64,000 nt of DNA from Thalassospira povalilytica (GCF_002844235.1 NZ_PGTS01000002.1:186001-250000); one strand, 5' to 3'; positions 43,466 through 52,865 are shown, counted from the first letter of the stretch. Notes: generated by a model from the letters alone, not told the origin. Numbers and translations are program-made.

Positions 43466-43513
43466 CCATAAACCGGTTTGCCCGAGGTGGCCCCACCATC
43501 AAGGAAAACCGAA

Positions 43514-44833
43514 ATGACAATATCCCAACCTGTTGACCAACCAGCTTCGCCGCAAAATGCCAGCGAGGTAACCCAGAACGGTTTTGCGTCCGAGGCGTTA
43601 TTGGCCCTGCATGCGCGTGGTTTCATCCATCAATGCACGTCCTTTGCCGGGCTTGACCGTGTTCTTGCCGGGGAAGAAGCCGTTCCGGTCTATATCGGAT
43701 TTGATGCCACGGCGGATAGCCTGCATGTCGGGCACCTGTTGCCGATCATGACATTGCGCTGGTTGCAGCGCCACGGTCACAAACCGATTGTGCTGGTGGG
43801 TGGTGGTACGACCCGCATCGGCGATCCCAGTTTCCGGTCCGAAGCACGCCCGATCCTGACCGACGAACAGATCGCGGCAAACATCAATGGCATTCGCAAG
43901 GTGTTTGGACGGTTCCTGCGTTTCGGGGACGGTCCGAGCGATGCGGTTCTGGTCAATAATGCCGACTGGCTTGATCAGCTTGGCTATGTTGACCTTTTGC
44001 GTGATATCGGGCGGCATTTTTCAGTCAACCGGATGCTGTCCTTTGACTCGGTGAAATCAAGGCTCGAACGGCAGGAAAGCCTCAGCTTCCTTGAATTCAA
44101 CTACATGATTTTGCAGGCGTTCGATTTCCTTGAACTGTCGCGTCGTTTCGGATGCCGGGCCCAGATGGGCGGGGGCGATCAATGGGCCAATATCATCAAT
44201 GGTGTCGATCTGGTGCGCCGGGTTGATGGCAATGAGGTGTTTGGCATGACCGCACCGCTTCTGACCACCTCATCAGGTGTAAAGATGGGCAAAACTGCCG
44301 CCGGGGCCGTGTGGCTGAATGCCGATCGGTTGAGTGCCTTTGACTACTGGCAGTTCTGGCGCAATTGCGAGGATGGGGATGTCGGGCGGTTCCTGCGTCT
44401 GTTCACCGATTTGCCATTGCTTGATATCGAGCAGCTTGAACAGCTTTCAGGCGCAGCAATCAACGAAGCCAAGATTGTTCTGGCCGATGAGGCGACCCGT
44501 CTGGCCCATGGCGAATTTGAACTCGAAGCCGTGAAATCCGCCGCCAACGGGGTGTTTGGTGCGAATGGCGATCTTAACGGCCTGCCGACGCTGGAATTCA
44601 CCGCCCATGCGCTTAAGGACGGCATCGGGATCTTGGCCCTGATTGTCATGGCCGGATTTGCCAAAACCAACAGCGAAGCCCGCCGTCTTGTCGAAGGCGG
44701 GGCCGTGCGGATTGACGACAAGCAAATCACAGACCCGGAACATCACATCCTTAATTACGCGTTTGATGATTGGGCGTTATTGCAGCTTTCCGTTGGCAAG
44801 AAACGCCATGCCGCGATCAAGCGCGTTGGATAA
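43514..44833 (+). CDS. tyrS: tyrosyl-tRNA synthetase
   Basis: A 439-residue class I aminoacyl-tRNA synthetase. The HIGH-type motif is HVGHLLP (in ADSLHVGHLLP) and the KMSKS-type motif is KMGKT (in SSGVKMGKTAAGAVWLN). FNYMILQAFDFLEL and GGGDQWANIINGVDLVRR are the tyrosine and tRNA-site segments. The C-terminal S4-like RNA-binding domain starts near residue 370 (NSEARRLVEGGAVRIDDKQI). I chose the ATG at 43514 with AAGGAAAA upstream. It is single and lies behind the putative attenuator. Confidence 0.97.
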   Translation: MTISQPVDQPASPQNASEVTQNGFASEALLALHARGFIHQCTSFAGLDRVLAGEEAVPVYIGFDATADSLHVGHLLPIMTLRWLQRHGHKPIVLVGGGTTRIGDPSFRSEARPILTDEQIAANINGIRKVFGRFLRFGDGPSDAVLVNNADWLDQLGYVDLLRDIGRHFSVNRMLSFDSVKSRLERQESLSFLEFNYMILQAFDFLELSRRFGCRAQMGGGDQWANIINGVDLVRRVDGNEVFGMTAPLLTTSSGVKMGKTAAGAVWLNADRLSAFDYWQFWRNCEDGDVGRFLRLFTDLPLLDIEQLEQLSGAAINEAKIVLADEATRLAHGEFELEAVKSAANGVFGANGDLNGLPTLEFTAHALKDGIGILALIVMAGFAKTNSEARRLVEGGAVRIDDKQITDPEHHILNYAFDDWALLQLSVGKKRHAAIKRVG

Positions 44834-44872
44834 CGGGGATGCGATGAACGTGCGATATATCACGGGCAGGTG

Positions 44873-46036
44873 TCAGAACAGCGACATCTGCCCGTCTGCG
44901 CTGGGGCGTTTGAACCCACTGCAATCAAGGTCCAGTGACCGGCCGGTAAGTCCATATTTCTTGCGGGCCAGGGCAAATCGATGGGCAATCAGATCCGCGA
45001 CCGGGCCGGTGCCGCGCATGCGATTGCCAAATTCCGACTGATATCGTTCGCCGCCGCGCATCTGGCGGATCAGTGACATAACCTTGTCCTTGCGGTTCGG
45101 GTAATGGGCACTCAGCCATTCTTCAAACAGATCGGCGATTTCAAGCGGCAGGCGCAGGACGATATGGCTGATTGATGATGCCCCGGCATCGGCACAGGCC
45201 GCGGCGATTTTTTCGATTTCCATGTCATTAAGCCCGGGAATGATCGGGGCGGCCAGCACGGTGACGGGGATGCCAGCATCCGAAAGCTTTCGAATGGCTT
45301 CAAGCCGGCGATGCGGCGCCGATGCGCGCGGTTCCAGCAAATTGGACAGGCGGTGATCAAGGCTTGTGACCGATACCGCGACCGACGCACGGTTCAGGGC
45401 CGCCATCGGTGCAATCAGATCAATGTCGCGCGTCACCAGTGCGCTTTTGGTGATCAGCGAAAAAGGATGCTGGCAATCGGCCAATACGCGGATGATATCG
45501 CGGGTCAGTTTCTTGTCGCGATCAACCGGCTGATAGGGATCGGTACTGGTGCCGATCACAATCGGTTCGGGGTGATAGCTTTTTGAAGACAGTTGCTTTC
45601 GGAGCAAGCTGGCGGCTTCTGGCTTCCAGAACAGCTTGGTTTCAAAGTCCAGCCCCGGCGACAGGCCAAGATAGGCGTGTGTTGGTCGGGCAAAGCAATA
45701 GATACAGCCATGTTCACAGCCGCGATAAGGGTTGATCGACCGATCAAATGGCACATCCGGGCTTTGGTTCTTTGTAATGACAGACCGCGCACCATCGATA
45801 CCAAGGGTGGTTTTGGTACGTGGGGCGTCCTGATCTTCCATCAATGTGCCCAGCCATCCATCATCAATGGCCTGATGGGTATGGCGTTCAAATCGCCCGT
45901 CAATATTGGAAACCGCACCGCGTCCCTTTTGTCCGCGGGCAGGCAAGATGTTCAGATCACATTGCGCGTTTGACCATCCATCATCAAAAATGACAGCGGG
46001 GCTGTGAGCATGGGGTTGGCTGATGTTGTTCTTCAT
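44873..46036 (-). CDS. radical SAM protein, PA0069 family
   Basis: A 387-residue radical SAM protein. The cluster motif CEHGCIYC (CxxxCxxC) is in NPYRGCEHGCIYCFARPTHAYLGLSPGLDFETKLF, and PEPIVIGTSTDPYQPVDRDKKLTRDIIRVL and VLAAPIIPGLND are PA0069-family signatures. The enzyme reaction is not known. Single gene, convergent with tyrS. A GC-rich hairpin overlaps its last codons (about 44862-44895). Confidence 0.9.
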   Translation of the reverse strand: MKNNISQPHAHSPAVIFDDGWSNAQCDLNILPARGQKGRGAVSNIDGRFERHTHQAIDDGWLGTLMEDQDAPRTKTTLGIDGARSVITKNQSPDVPFDRSINPYRGCEHGCIYCFARPTHAYLGLSPGLDFETKLFWKPEAASLLRKQLSSKSYHPEPIVIGTSTDPYQPVDRDKKLTRDIIRVLADCQHPFSLITKSALVTRDIDLIAPMAALNRASVAVSVTSLDHRLSNLLEPRASAPHRRLEAIRKLSDAGIPVTVLAAPIIPGLNDMEIEKIAAACADAGASSISHIVLRLPLEIADLFEEWLSAHYPNRKDKVMSLIRQMRGGERYQSEFGNRMRGTGPVADLIAHRFALARKKYGLTGRSLDLDCSGFKRPSADGQMSLF

Positions 46037-46108
46037 ATATCTACAATAAAGAACAAAAGAAGAACATTCAAGCCAAAGCCTATATGTCCAGGGTTATACA
46101 GTCTCAAG

Positions 46109-47770
46109 TTATGGACAGGCGCTGCCGTTTACCGCGGTGCCGTCTACCGTGACTGAGCCCTGAACGGTGGGAAGGGTTCCGCCGCCGTCACCACATGGGT
46201 TGATATTGTTGGTGGTGTTACCTGTCCCTGACAGGTTGTTTATGGTTGATGAGTTGGCGAAGAACACAAATCGCTTGTTGAAGCCTGATCCTGTTACGGA
46301 AAGCTCGTTGTCATCAATGCTGATGTTGGAATTGTTGCCGATAATCGCCAGGAACCGGGCACCATTTCCATCGGAGGTAACGGATGAAACATTATTCTTG
46401 ATGGTTACATCCTGGCTGTCTCTGATTATGATAGCGCCTGCGGTTGAGTTGTCGTTCTGCGCTGTCAGGTTGTTGTTCCGAATAGTAACATTCTGCTTTC
46501 CTTCGATGTGGACGATGTATGCTGACCCGGTTGTGTTAACGTTCGCGGTTACACCAATCAGGCTGCTGTTATCGGCCATGTTAAAGAAACGTGCTCCACC
46601 ACCGGCGCCGCCATTGCTGCCGCTGCCTGAGATTGATGCATCCGGAATGGTGACCGTAACCGATCGTCCTGTCGGGGTTTTGATGTCGAGTGCGCCACCC
46701 CCGACAATTGTTTGTCCACTCTGAACCGTTGTGACGGAATTGATTGCGGTGTAATTGCCGCTCAGGATCACGGTTGAATTGGCACCTGCATTGGCAATGT
46801 CAGTGGCAAAGTTCGCCGCCGATGTCGAGTTGCTGTTCAGAACTGTGATCGTTTCTCCGTCCGCAGTCTCGGTGATTTCACTTGCTTCTGAAAACTGTCC
46901 GGCCTGACTGACCACATCAATATCGCGAATGATGGGATCGCTCATGCGCCGTTCCATCGCGGTCAGGCGGGGTTTCGGCGTATCGCCGAAGCCATGCAAC
47001 GGGATACGAAGGCGGAAGCTGGCAAAGCCCTGCGTACCCCGCGGGCTATCATGCTGAATTTCCGCCCCGAACGAGAAGCGCGAGCCTTCCCACAAAAAGG
47101 GGACTTCATCAAAGGTCAGGTCCAGTCGCCCACGCGGACCCTGCACCGTATCAACACCGTCTTCCGTAAAACGATAACCACCGGCATAGGCCCGGAGTTG
47201 CTGTCCGGCATTAGCCTTAAATAACGGAATGCGCCAGCCAATTTCCCCGTCAAAGCCACGTAATGCACGTTCTTCACCTTGGTTGTACATCAAGGTGGTG
47301 CCACTCACATCAACAGTGCTCAGACTGTCTTCCATATATTGCTTGGTGCCGATCGGGATATAAGCATTGGCGCGAAAATCCCAATCAAGTGACAGGGCCT
47401 CAGCGCCGAAGGTCAATTGGTTGAATTTGTTGCCATATGGGCTGTGGCGGCGGTCAAAATAGCCATAACCGCCAATGTTCCAGCCAGTATCAAGCATCTG
47501 ACGGATGCCAAGACCAAAGTTTCCTTCGTGACTGTTATTGTCATCCATGCGGGCACGAATGCTGGTGAAGGTCAGGGTGTCATCGTCCTGCCAAAGCGGA
47601 ATGAACAGGTCTGTTTCACCAAGATTGCGGTCGGTGCCTGCCTTGCCTTCAAGGTCGATGTGACCACCCCACTTGTCGGCCGTTTGTAACGCATCGGCAT
47701 GGGCAACGGAGGATGCAATGAAGGTTGCAGCGAACAGGAATGCGGGGCGAATGATGTGGCTGGTGTGCAT
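46109..47770 (-). CDS. inverse autotransporter with beta-helix passenger
   Basis: A 553-residue surface protein. Signal peptide (PAFLFAATFIASSVAHA), then an inverse-autotransporter barrel (about 28-280: GHIDLEGKAGTDRNLGETDLFIPLWQDDDTLTF, GLGIRQMLDTGWNIGGYGYFDRRHSPYGNKFNQLTFGAEAL, GFASFRLRIPLHG) of the intimin/invasin type. The passenger is C-terminal, but in place of Ig-like domains it is a parallel beta-helix with repeated NVTIRNNNLTAQNDNSTAGAII-like rungs. Two Cys in the last 30 residues may form a disulfide. I chose the ATG at 47770. Likely an adhesin or surface enzyme; that is inferred. Confidence 0.82.
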   Translation of the reverse strand: MHTSHIIRPAFLFAATFIASSVAHADALQTADKWGGHIDLEGKAGTDRNLGETDLFIPLWQDDDTLTFTSIRARMDDNNSHEGNFGLGIRQMLDTGWNIGGYGYFDRRHSPYGNKFNQLTFGAEALSLDWDFRANAYIPIGTKQYMEDSLSTVDVSGTTLMYNQGEERALRGFDGEIGWRIPLFKANAGQQLRAYAGGYRFTEDGVDTVQGPRGRLDLTFDEVPFLWEGSRFSFGAEIQHDSPRGTQGFASFRLRIPLHGFGDTPKPRLTAMERRMSDPIIRDIDVVSQAGQFSEASEITETADGETITVLNSNSTSAANFATDIANAGANSTVILSGNYTAINSVTTVQSGQTIVGGGALDIKTPTGRSVTVTIPDASISGSGSNGGAGGGARFFNMADNSSLIGVTANVNTTGSAYIVHIEGKQNVTIRNNNLTAQNDNSTAGAIIIRDSQDVTIKNNVSSVTSDGNGARFLAIIGNNSNISIDDNELSVTGSGFNKRFVFFANSSTINNLSGTGNTTNNINPCGDGGGTLPTVQGSVTVDGTAVNGSACP

Positions 47771-48107
47771 GTTCAATCTGGTCAGCAGGGCTCAGTGTGC
47801 TACAGCGGTTTGCTGATGCACTGATGAGGCGTTGGGGTCTGTCAGCTCGTGGGGAAATTTGTGCCCCAGCGTGTATGGCTTTCTGCCAAATCACTTTTTG
47901 TTCGGAAAACCGTAATGCTGCCAGCAGGGCGGAGCCAGTTTTATTCTTTATCATTTTTCCAAAAGTTATCATCTTCCCTGAACGGCAATGGGGCTGGTGT
48001 CAGGGAAAATGTCATGGTCACAATCATTTTCTTGCCGGAACACGGGGCGGAGCTATAGTCGAGATGCGCAAGCCACCCCGCGCAACCGCGACGCAAGGAG
48101 CCATCCC
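47771..48107. other. gene-free divergent region between the inverse autotransporter and lysE genes
   Basis: About 337 bases with no convincing gene. It contains an 8-bp inverted repeat, TTCCCTGA (47974-47981) and TCAGGGAA (48000-48007), and AT-rich stretches suited to two promoters. Confidence 0.55.
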
Positions 48108-48740
48108 ATGGATTGGACGCATATTTTAAGTTTTGCACTTGTTACATCTTTGCTTGTGATGTCACCCGGGCCCAACGGGGTGCTGGTCGCCAAAACGGTT
48201 CCGACATCGGGGCGTGCTGCCGGATTTGCCAATGTCGCCGGATTTGTCACGGCGTTTTACATTCACGGTACCTTATCGATATTGGGGATTTCGGTCATTC
48301 TGGTGCAATCGGCACAGGCTTTCATGATCGTCAAACTGCTTGGGGCGGCCTATCTGTGCTGGGTCGGGTTCAAGGCGCTGCGCGAAGCCTGGCGCGGGGT
48401 GAAAACGGTGCGGCCTGTCACGCCGGCAAAACGCAAGCGGACCCTGATCATGGCGTTTGGTGAAGGGTTCCTGACCAATGCGCTGAACCCGAAAGTGTCG
48501 ATTTTCTATCTTGCGGCATTTCCGCAATTCATTCCGACCGGTGAAGGGGCGGTTTCAGCAGCCTTCATGCTGGTCTGTGTCCATGCGGCGATCAATGCCG
48601 TCTGGTTCGGGGCGATTATTCTTCTTCTGGCCAAACTGACCCGTTTTGCCGGCAGTGGCCGTTTTCAGCGGGTACTCAAGGCAACCACGGGGGCGGTATT
48701 CATCGCGTTTGGGGTGAAGCTGGCGACATTCCGCCCATAA
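48108..48740 (+). CDS. LysE-family amino acid exporter
   Basis: A 210-residue membrane protein of the RhtB/LysE family with five to six helices. The family motif MSPGPNGVLVAKTV lies in the first helix, followed by GFVTAFYIHGTLSILGISVIL, KLLGAAYLCWVGFKALREAW and GFLTNALNPKVSIFYLAAFPQFI. It exports amino acids or related metabolites; the substrate is unknown. I chose the ATG at 48108 with AAGGAG upstream. Confidence 0.92.
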   Translation: MDWTHILSFALVTSLLVMSPGPNGVLVAKTVPTSGRAAGFANVAGFVTAFYIHGTLSILGISVILVQSAQAFMIVKLLGAAYLCWVGFKALREAWRGVKTVRPVTPAKRKRTLIMAFGEGFLTNALNPKVSIFYLAAFPQFIPTGEGAVSAAFMLVCVHAAINAVWFGAIILLLAKLTRFAGSGRFQRVLKATTGAVFIAFGVKLATFRP

Positions 48741-48791
48741 GAACGGATGCCGTTGTCATTCTGACCCGCCGGTTTTCAATCGGCGGGTTTG

Positions 48792-48950
48792 TTATTTGCG
48801 CACAATGATCAGGGCCATGACCGCGCAGAACAGGGCAAACAGGATATCGCTGGCAGCGATGCTGCCAATAACCATTGCCTCGAAGCTGGCAACCGGAAGA
48901 ATGATTGATGCCAGAACCAGAAAGACCGGGTTAAACAGTTTCTGTTTCAT
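48792..48950 (-). CDS. 52-residue membrane protein coupled to the lactate permease gene
   Basis: MKQKLFNPVFLVLASIILPV starts it, followed by ASFEAMVIGSIAASDILFALF and ending AVMALIIVRK. It has two hydrophobic segments with a short polar hinge and a positively charged N-terminus and C-terminus. The ATG at 48950 lies one base after the TGA of the lactate permease gene, so it should be translated by coupling. No family recognised. It is too short for most gene finders but the position and the hydrophobic pattern argue for a real gene. Confidence 0.65.
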   Translation of the reverse strand: MKQKLFNPVFLVLASIILPVASFEAMVIGSIAASDILFALFCAVMALIIVRK

Positions 48951-48951
48951 G

Positions 48952-50526
48952 TCACGCGCCCCCGTTCATGGTGGTAATCAGCAATATTCCAAGCGCCATA
49001 AACCCGCAAAGCGCGGTCAGGATTACCCCGGTTTTAAGGACAACCGACAACACCGGGCCTTCCTTGCCAGATAGGCCGACGGTTGAGCAGCCGACAAGAA
49101 TTTTGGAAGGTGCCAGCATACTGCCAAGCGACGCCCCGGTGGCCTGGGCGGCAAGGATCAGGGCCGTGGAAAGCCCCGAAAGTTCGGCAGTGTGACGCTG
49201 GAACATGCCAAACACCACGTTGGAATTGTTGGTGCTGCCGGTCATGAAGGCACCAAGCGCGCCGATTGCCGGTGAAATCACCGGATAGGCGACGGCAAAG
49301 GCACCGGAAAAGATTGCGGCACCACCTTCGGCCAGGGCATAGGTCATGCCCGCATGATCCATGATGATGGCAAGTCCGATGACCGGCACCATGCCAATAC
49401 TGGTTGGAAGGCCGCTTTTGAGCGTGCGTTGCCAGATCCGCTTGCCAATCCCGTCATCATAGCGACCGCGCAATTTGAAAAAGGCAAAGCTGATGGCCGC
49501 GGTATAAAGCAGAAGCGCACCCGGATGGCCGAAAATGGCAATCGCCTTGGCACTTTCCGCACCAATGACCCAGCCAAGCGAAGTCGATGTTTCCGGGAAA
49601 TCAAGGGTGAAGCGGACTTTGCCCAGGAAGTCTTCAACCCCCGGCGCAAAGGTCGCCACGGTCACCAGCACGATAAAGACCAGATAAGGTGTCAATGCCT
49701 CGATCAATGGCATGTGGGCATGATCATCATGGACCTGTTCGGCGACATCATCGGGATGGGATTTCCAGAACCGGGTGACGATGATCGATGTGACAAGCCC
49801 CGCAATTCCGCCGGTCAATCCACCAAGCGTCCAGACACCGTAATTGGCCATGCAATATTGCACGACGCCCATCACGCCCGAAATCAGTACCAGCGGGACA
49901 ATCCGCCGGCGAATGGTGCGAAAACCGCCATCAAGCCACAAGACGGCCGCCCCACAAGTAAAGCCGGACAGGCCAAGCAGAATGGCCGAATAGTGCGTCA
50001 GTTCGGTGCCCGGAATACCGGTCACACCAATCAATGCTTCAAACGATGTTGCCATATTGCCAAACAGCACCGACCAGCTATGACCGATCATGGGGGCAGC
50101 AACCGCCAGTACCGGCGAAAAGCCCATGCCCAAAAGCAGTGGGGCAACCACGGCAATCGGAACGCCGAACCCGGCCACCCCTTGCAGGAAGCTTGCAAAA
50201 ACATAGCCGAGAATAAGCAGTTGAAGCGGTCGATCATCGGTCAGTGACCGGATGGCACGCCCGATGGTTTTGATCGCACCGGCTTCTTCGGCCGCGAAGT
50301 AAAGGATCAGGGCCGCCCAGACGATATAAAGGATATAAAGTGCCAGCATCACGCCCTTGGCCTGGGCGATGACAAGCATGTCGGTTGGTGCGCCAAAGAA
50401 AAACACGGCGATGACGGCGGTGACAAACCACGCAGCCGCGCCGGCACGCGCAGCCCCCCAGTTCATCTTGATCATCAGAAACAGGATGGTTGCGATCGGC
50501 AACGCGGCCAACAAAAAGTCGCTCAT
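48952..50526 (-). CDS. L-lactate permease family transporter
   Basis: A 524-residue LldP/GlcA-type carrier with about 12-14 membrane helices. Family segments: FASFLQGVAGFGVPIAVVAPLLLGMGFSPVLAVAAPMIGHSWSVLFGNMA, IGALGAFMTGSTNNSNVVFG, ATGASLGSMLAPSKILVGCSTVGLSGKEG. A cytoplasmic Asp/His loop is near residue 268 (HPDDVAEQVHDDHAHMP). It imports lactate or glycolate with protons. No lactate dehydrogenase or regulator is adjacent. It is followed directly by the 52-residue gene. Confidence 0.92.
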   Translation of the reverse strand: MSDFLLAALPIATILFLMIKMNWGAARAGAAAWFVTAVIAVFFFGAPTDMLVIAQAKGVMLALYILYIVWAALILYFAAEEAGAIKTIGRAIRSLTDDRPLQLLILGYVFASFLQGVAGFGVPIAVVAPLLLGMGFSPVLAVAAPMIGHSWSVLFGNMATSFEALIGVTGIPGTELTHYSAILLGLSGFTCGAAVLWLDGGFRTIRRRIVPLVLISGVMGVVQYCMANYGVWTLGGLTGGIAGLVTSIIVTRFWKSHPDDVAEQVHDDHAHMPLIEALTPYLVFIVLVTVATFAPGVEDFLGKVRFTLDFPETSTSLGWVIGAESAKAIAIFGHPGALLLYTAAISFAFFKLRGRYDDGIGKRIWQRTLKSGLPTSIGMVPVIGLAIIMDHAGMTYALAEGGAAIFSGAFAVAYPVISPAIGALGAFMTGSTNNSNVVFGMFQRHTAELSGLSTALILAAQATGASLGSMLAPSKILVGCSTVGLSGKEGPVLSVVLKTGVILTALCGFMALGILLITTMNGGA

Positions 50527-50650
50527 GGGTGGCGCACCATAACCTTTTGAAAAAATGGGGCTGCCGTCGATGACGTCGACGGGATGCGCATATTGTCCGA
50601 GCTATGATGCAAGCGCAAGTAGTGGAAATCTGGTATTTCGTATGATGAAA

Positions 50651-50687
50651 TCAAAACGCCGGGTTCGGAAGGAGCCCGGCGTTTTGA
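50651..50687. terminator. bidirectional intrinsic terminator
   Basis: TCAAAACGCCGGG and CCCGGCGTTTTGA form a perfect 13-bp stem. On the minus strand it lies 31 bases after the monooxygenase-type gene start region ends at 50718. Confidence 0.9.
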
Positions 50688-50717
50688 TGTGCTCGATCGC
50701 ATTGCGTAAATTCGTGA

Positions 50718-51737
50718 TCAGGCGCAGTCTTTGTTGTCGCCCTGTGCGTTCATTTCACCAAACAGTTCGGCGGCAATGGCAAAGGATTTCTGACGCGCGG
50801 CCTGATCATAGATGTTGGCGGTAACCATGATTTCATCGGCCTTGGTCATGTAGGCAAATTCGCGCAATTTCTTGCGAACCGTGTCACGCCCGCCAATTGC
50901 GGCATAACGCATGGCGTGATCAACACCTGCCTTTTCAATCCGGTTCCAGATTTCGCTCATATCCTTGACCGGTTTGGGTAACTGGCCCGGCGTGCCACGC
51001 CGCAGGTTCAGGAACTGCTGCTGCATCGAGGTCGCCAGATATTCGCCTTCCTCGTCGGTGTCAGCTGCAAAGAATCCCATGGCGGCAATCGCATAGGGCT
51101 TATCAAGCTGTTCGCTTGGCTCGAACCGGTGGCGATAAAGCGACAGCGCATCCATCAGCATGTCAGGCGCAAAATGCGATGCAAAGGCAAAGGGCAGGCC
51201 AAGGCGCGCAGCAAGATCAGCCGAAAACAGGCTGCTTCCCAAAAGCCACATCGGGACTTGCGATCCATAACCCGGTACGGCGCGGATTGGCGGATTGCCT
51301 TCGAGCGGGGCCAGGAATGCCTGAACCTGCAATACATCCTGGATAAAGCGTTCTTCGGACCCGTGCATGTCACGGCGAAGGGCGGCGGCGGTACGCTGGT
51401 CGGTACCCGGTGCGCGACCGATGCCCAGATCAATCCGCCCGGGATGCAGCGCATCAAGGGTTCCGAACTGTTCGGCAATCACCAGCGGCGCATGGTTGGG
51501 CAACATCACGCCCCCCGAACCGACACGGATGGTTTTGGTGCCCGCCGCCACATGGGCCATCACGACCGATGTCGCGGCACTGGCAATGCCGGGCATGTTA
51601 TGATGTTCGGCCAGCCAATAGCGATGATAGCCAAGCTTTTCGGCATTTTGGGCAAGATCAAGTGTATTGCGAAGCGCATCAGAGGGATGTTCGCCCGCAT
51701 TCACCGGGCAAAGATCAAGAAGGGAATATCGTAGCAT
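50718..51737 (-). CDS. luciferase-like monooxygenase (LLM class)
   Basis: A 339-residue flavin-dependent oxidoreductase of the bacterial luciferase-like superfamily: [86 protein letters not shown] is the diagnostic N-terminal block. It resembles YhbW-type proteins. Reduced FMN is the expected cofactor. Substrate unknown. It precedes the LysR gene by 106 bases. Confidence 0.92.
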   Translation of the reverse strand: MLRYSLLDLCPVNAGEHPSDALRNTLDLAQNAEKLGYHRYWLAEHHNMPGIASAATSVVMAHVAAGTKTIRVGSGGVMLPNHAPLVIAEQFGTLDALHPGRIDLGIGRAPGTDQRTAAALRRDMHGSEERFIQDVLQVQAFLAPLEGNPPIRAVPGYGSQVPMWLLGSSLFSADLAARLGLPFAFASHFAPDMLMDALSLYRHRFEPSEQLDKPYAIAAMGFFAADTDEEGEYLATSMQQQFLNLRRGTPGQLPKPVKDMSEIWNRIEKAGVDHAMRYAAIGGRDTVRKKLREFAYMTKADEIMVTANIYDQAARQKSFAIAAELFGEMNAQGDNKDCA

Positions 51738-51843
51738 CAGCCAGACTTTCGGTTTGGCGCCGACATCGCATTTGCGGGGCGCCTGATTTCACAGTTGGCA
51801 TTAATCTAGCCCGAAATCATCGTCTTGCCAGTCCTGTTATGGC

Positions 51844-52755
51844 TCAATCCTCGTCGGGTTCGGAAAATGACCGGTGGGCGGCCAGGGTGCGGCTGACGAA
51901 ATTGCGAAGGGCAATGGAAATGTCGTTGCTGCGATAGGCCAGCGACAATTCGGCAATCGGGACTTCACCATCAATTTCGCGATAGACAACACCATTGGCC
52001 TGAAGCTGTGTCATGGGTTTGGGCACCAGTGAAAAACCAAGTTCTGCCGCCACAAAGTTGATGACTGATCCGAGCTGCGGGGCGATCTGGCCCATTTGGG
52101 GTTCGAACCCGGCATTGCGGCATGCACTGACCACCTTGTCATAATGTGTCGGGCCGACATCGCGCGGGGTGAGGATCAGGGCATCATCGCGCAATTGAGA
52201 AAGTGAGACTTTATCATGTTTTGCCGCCGGATGCCCGGCAGGCAACACCACAACCATCGGACCGGACGAAATCACATGCAGACGAATGCCGTCATCGGCA
52301 ATCGCGTCCTGACGCAGGAAGACGGCATCAAGCTGTTCTTCCTTAAGCCGGGTGACAAGCTGGGCCGAATTGCTTTCTTCCAGCGTCATCTCAACAGCCG
52401 GAAAGGCACGCCTGAAATCGCGAAAGACACCGGGAACCGACGGGCTGAAGGCCGCCGATGCGGTAAAGCCAACCCGGATGGTTCCGGTTTCACCGCGCCC
52501 GGCGCGACGGGCAGCACGAATGGCCCGTTCTGCCAGATCGGGGAATTGCGCGACCACGTCATGGAATGCTGCCCCGGCCTCGGTCAGTTCGGCACCATGG
52601 GGCACACGATGAAAAAGGGCGGTGCCGATTTCGGTTTCAAGATCGCGGATCTGTTGACTAAGCGGGGGCTGACCGATGCCGATCCGCGCAGCCGCACGGG
52701 TAAAATTGCCTTCACGGGCAACAGCCAGAAAGTAACGGATATGGCGCAGTTCCAT
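51844..52755 (-). CDS. LysR-family transcriptional regulator
   Basis: A 303-residue LysR protein with the N-terminal HTH (MELRHIRYFLAVAREGNFTRAAARIGIGQPPLSQQIRDLETEIGTALFHR) and a LysR-substrate domain. I chose the ATG at 52755. It is divergent from the MFS gene at 52866, the same layout as ynfL-ynfM in Escherichia coli, which suggests it controls that transporter. Confidence 0.92.
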   Translation of the reverse strand: MELRHIRYFLAVAREGNFTRAAARIGIGQPPLSQQIRDLETEIGTALFHRVPHGAELTEAGAAFHDVVAQFPDLAERAIRAARRAGRGETGTIRVGFTASAAFSPSVPGVFRDFRRAFPAVEMTLEESNSAQLVTRLKEEQLDAVFLRQDAIADDGIRLHVISSGPMVVVLPAGHPAAKHDKVSLSQLRDDALILTPRDVGPTHYDKVVSACRNAGFEPQMGQIAPQLGSVINFVAAELGFSLVPKPMTQLQANGVVYREIDGEVPIAELSLAYRSNDISIALRNFVSRTLAAHRSFSEPDED

Positions 52756-52765
52756 CGGTGGTATA

Positions 52766-52803
52766 TCCAAAATATATCAAAAATGACTGTTTCATATATT
52801 GGA
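52766..52803. promoter_or_regulatory. inverted repeat between the LysR and MFS genes
   Basis: TCCAAAATATAT (52766-52777) and ATATATTGGA (52794-52803) face each other across 16 bases, directly upstream of the LysR start. The AT-rich dyad is typical of a LysR operator. Confidence 0.55.
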
Positions 52804-52865
52804 CGGATGGCGCGTGGAATGCAATCATAAGCACACCCCACGAACCCTTCCAAAAGAGGTCGCAA

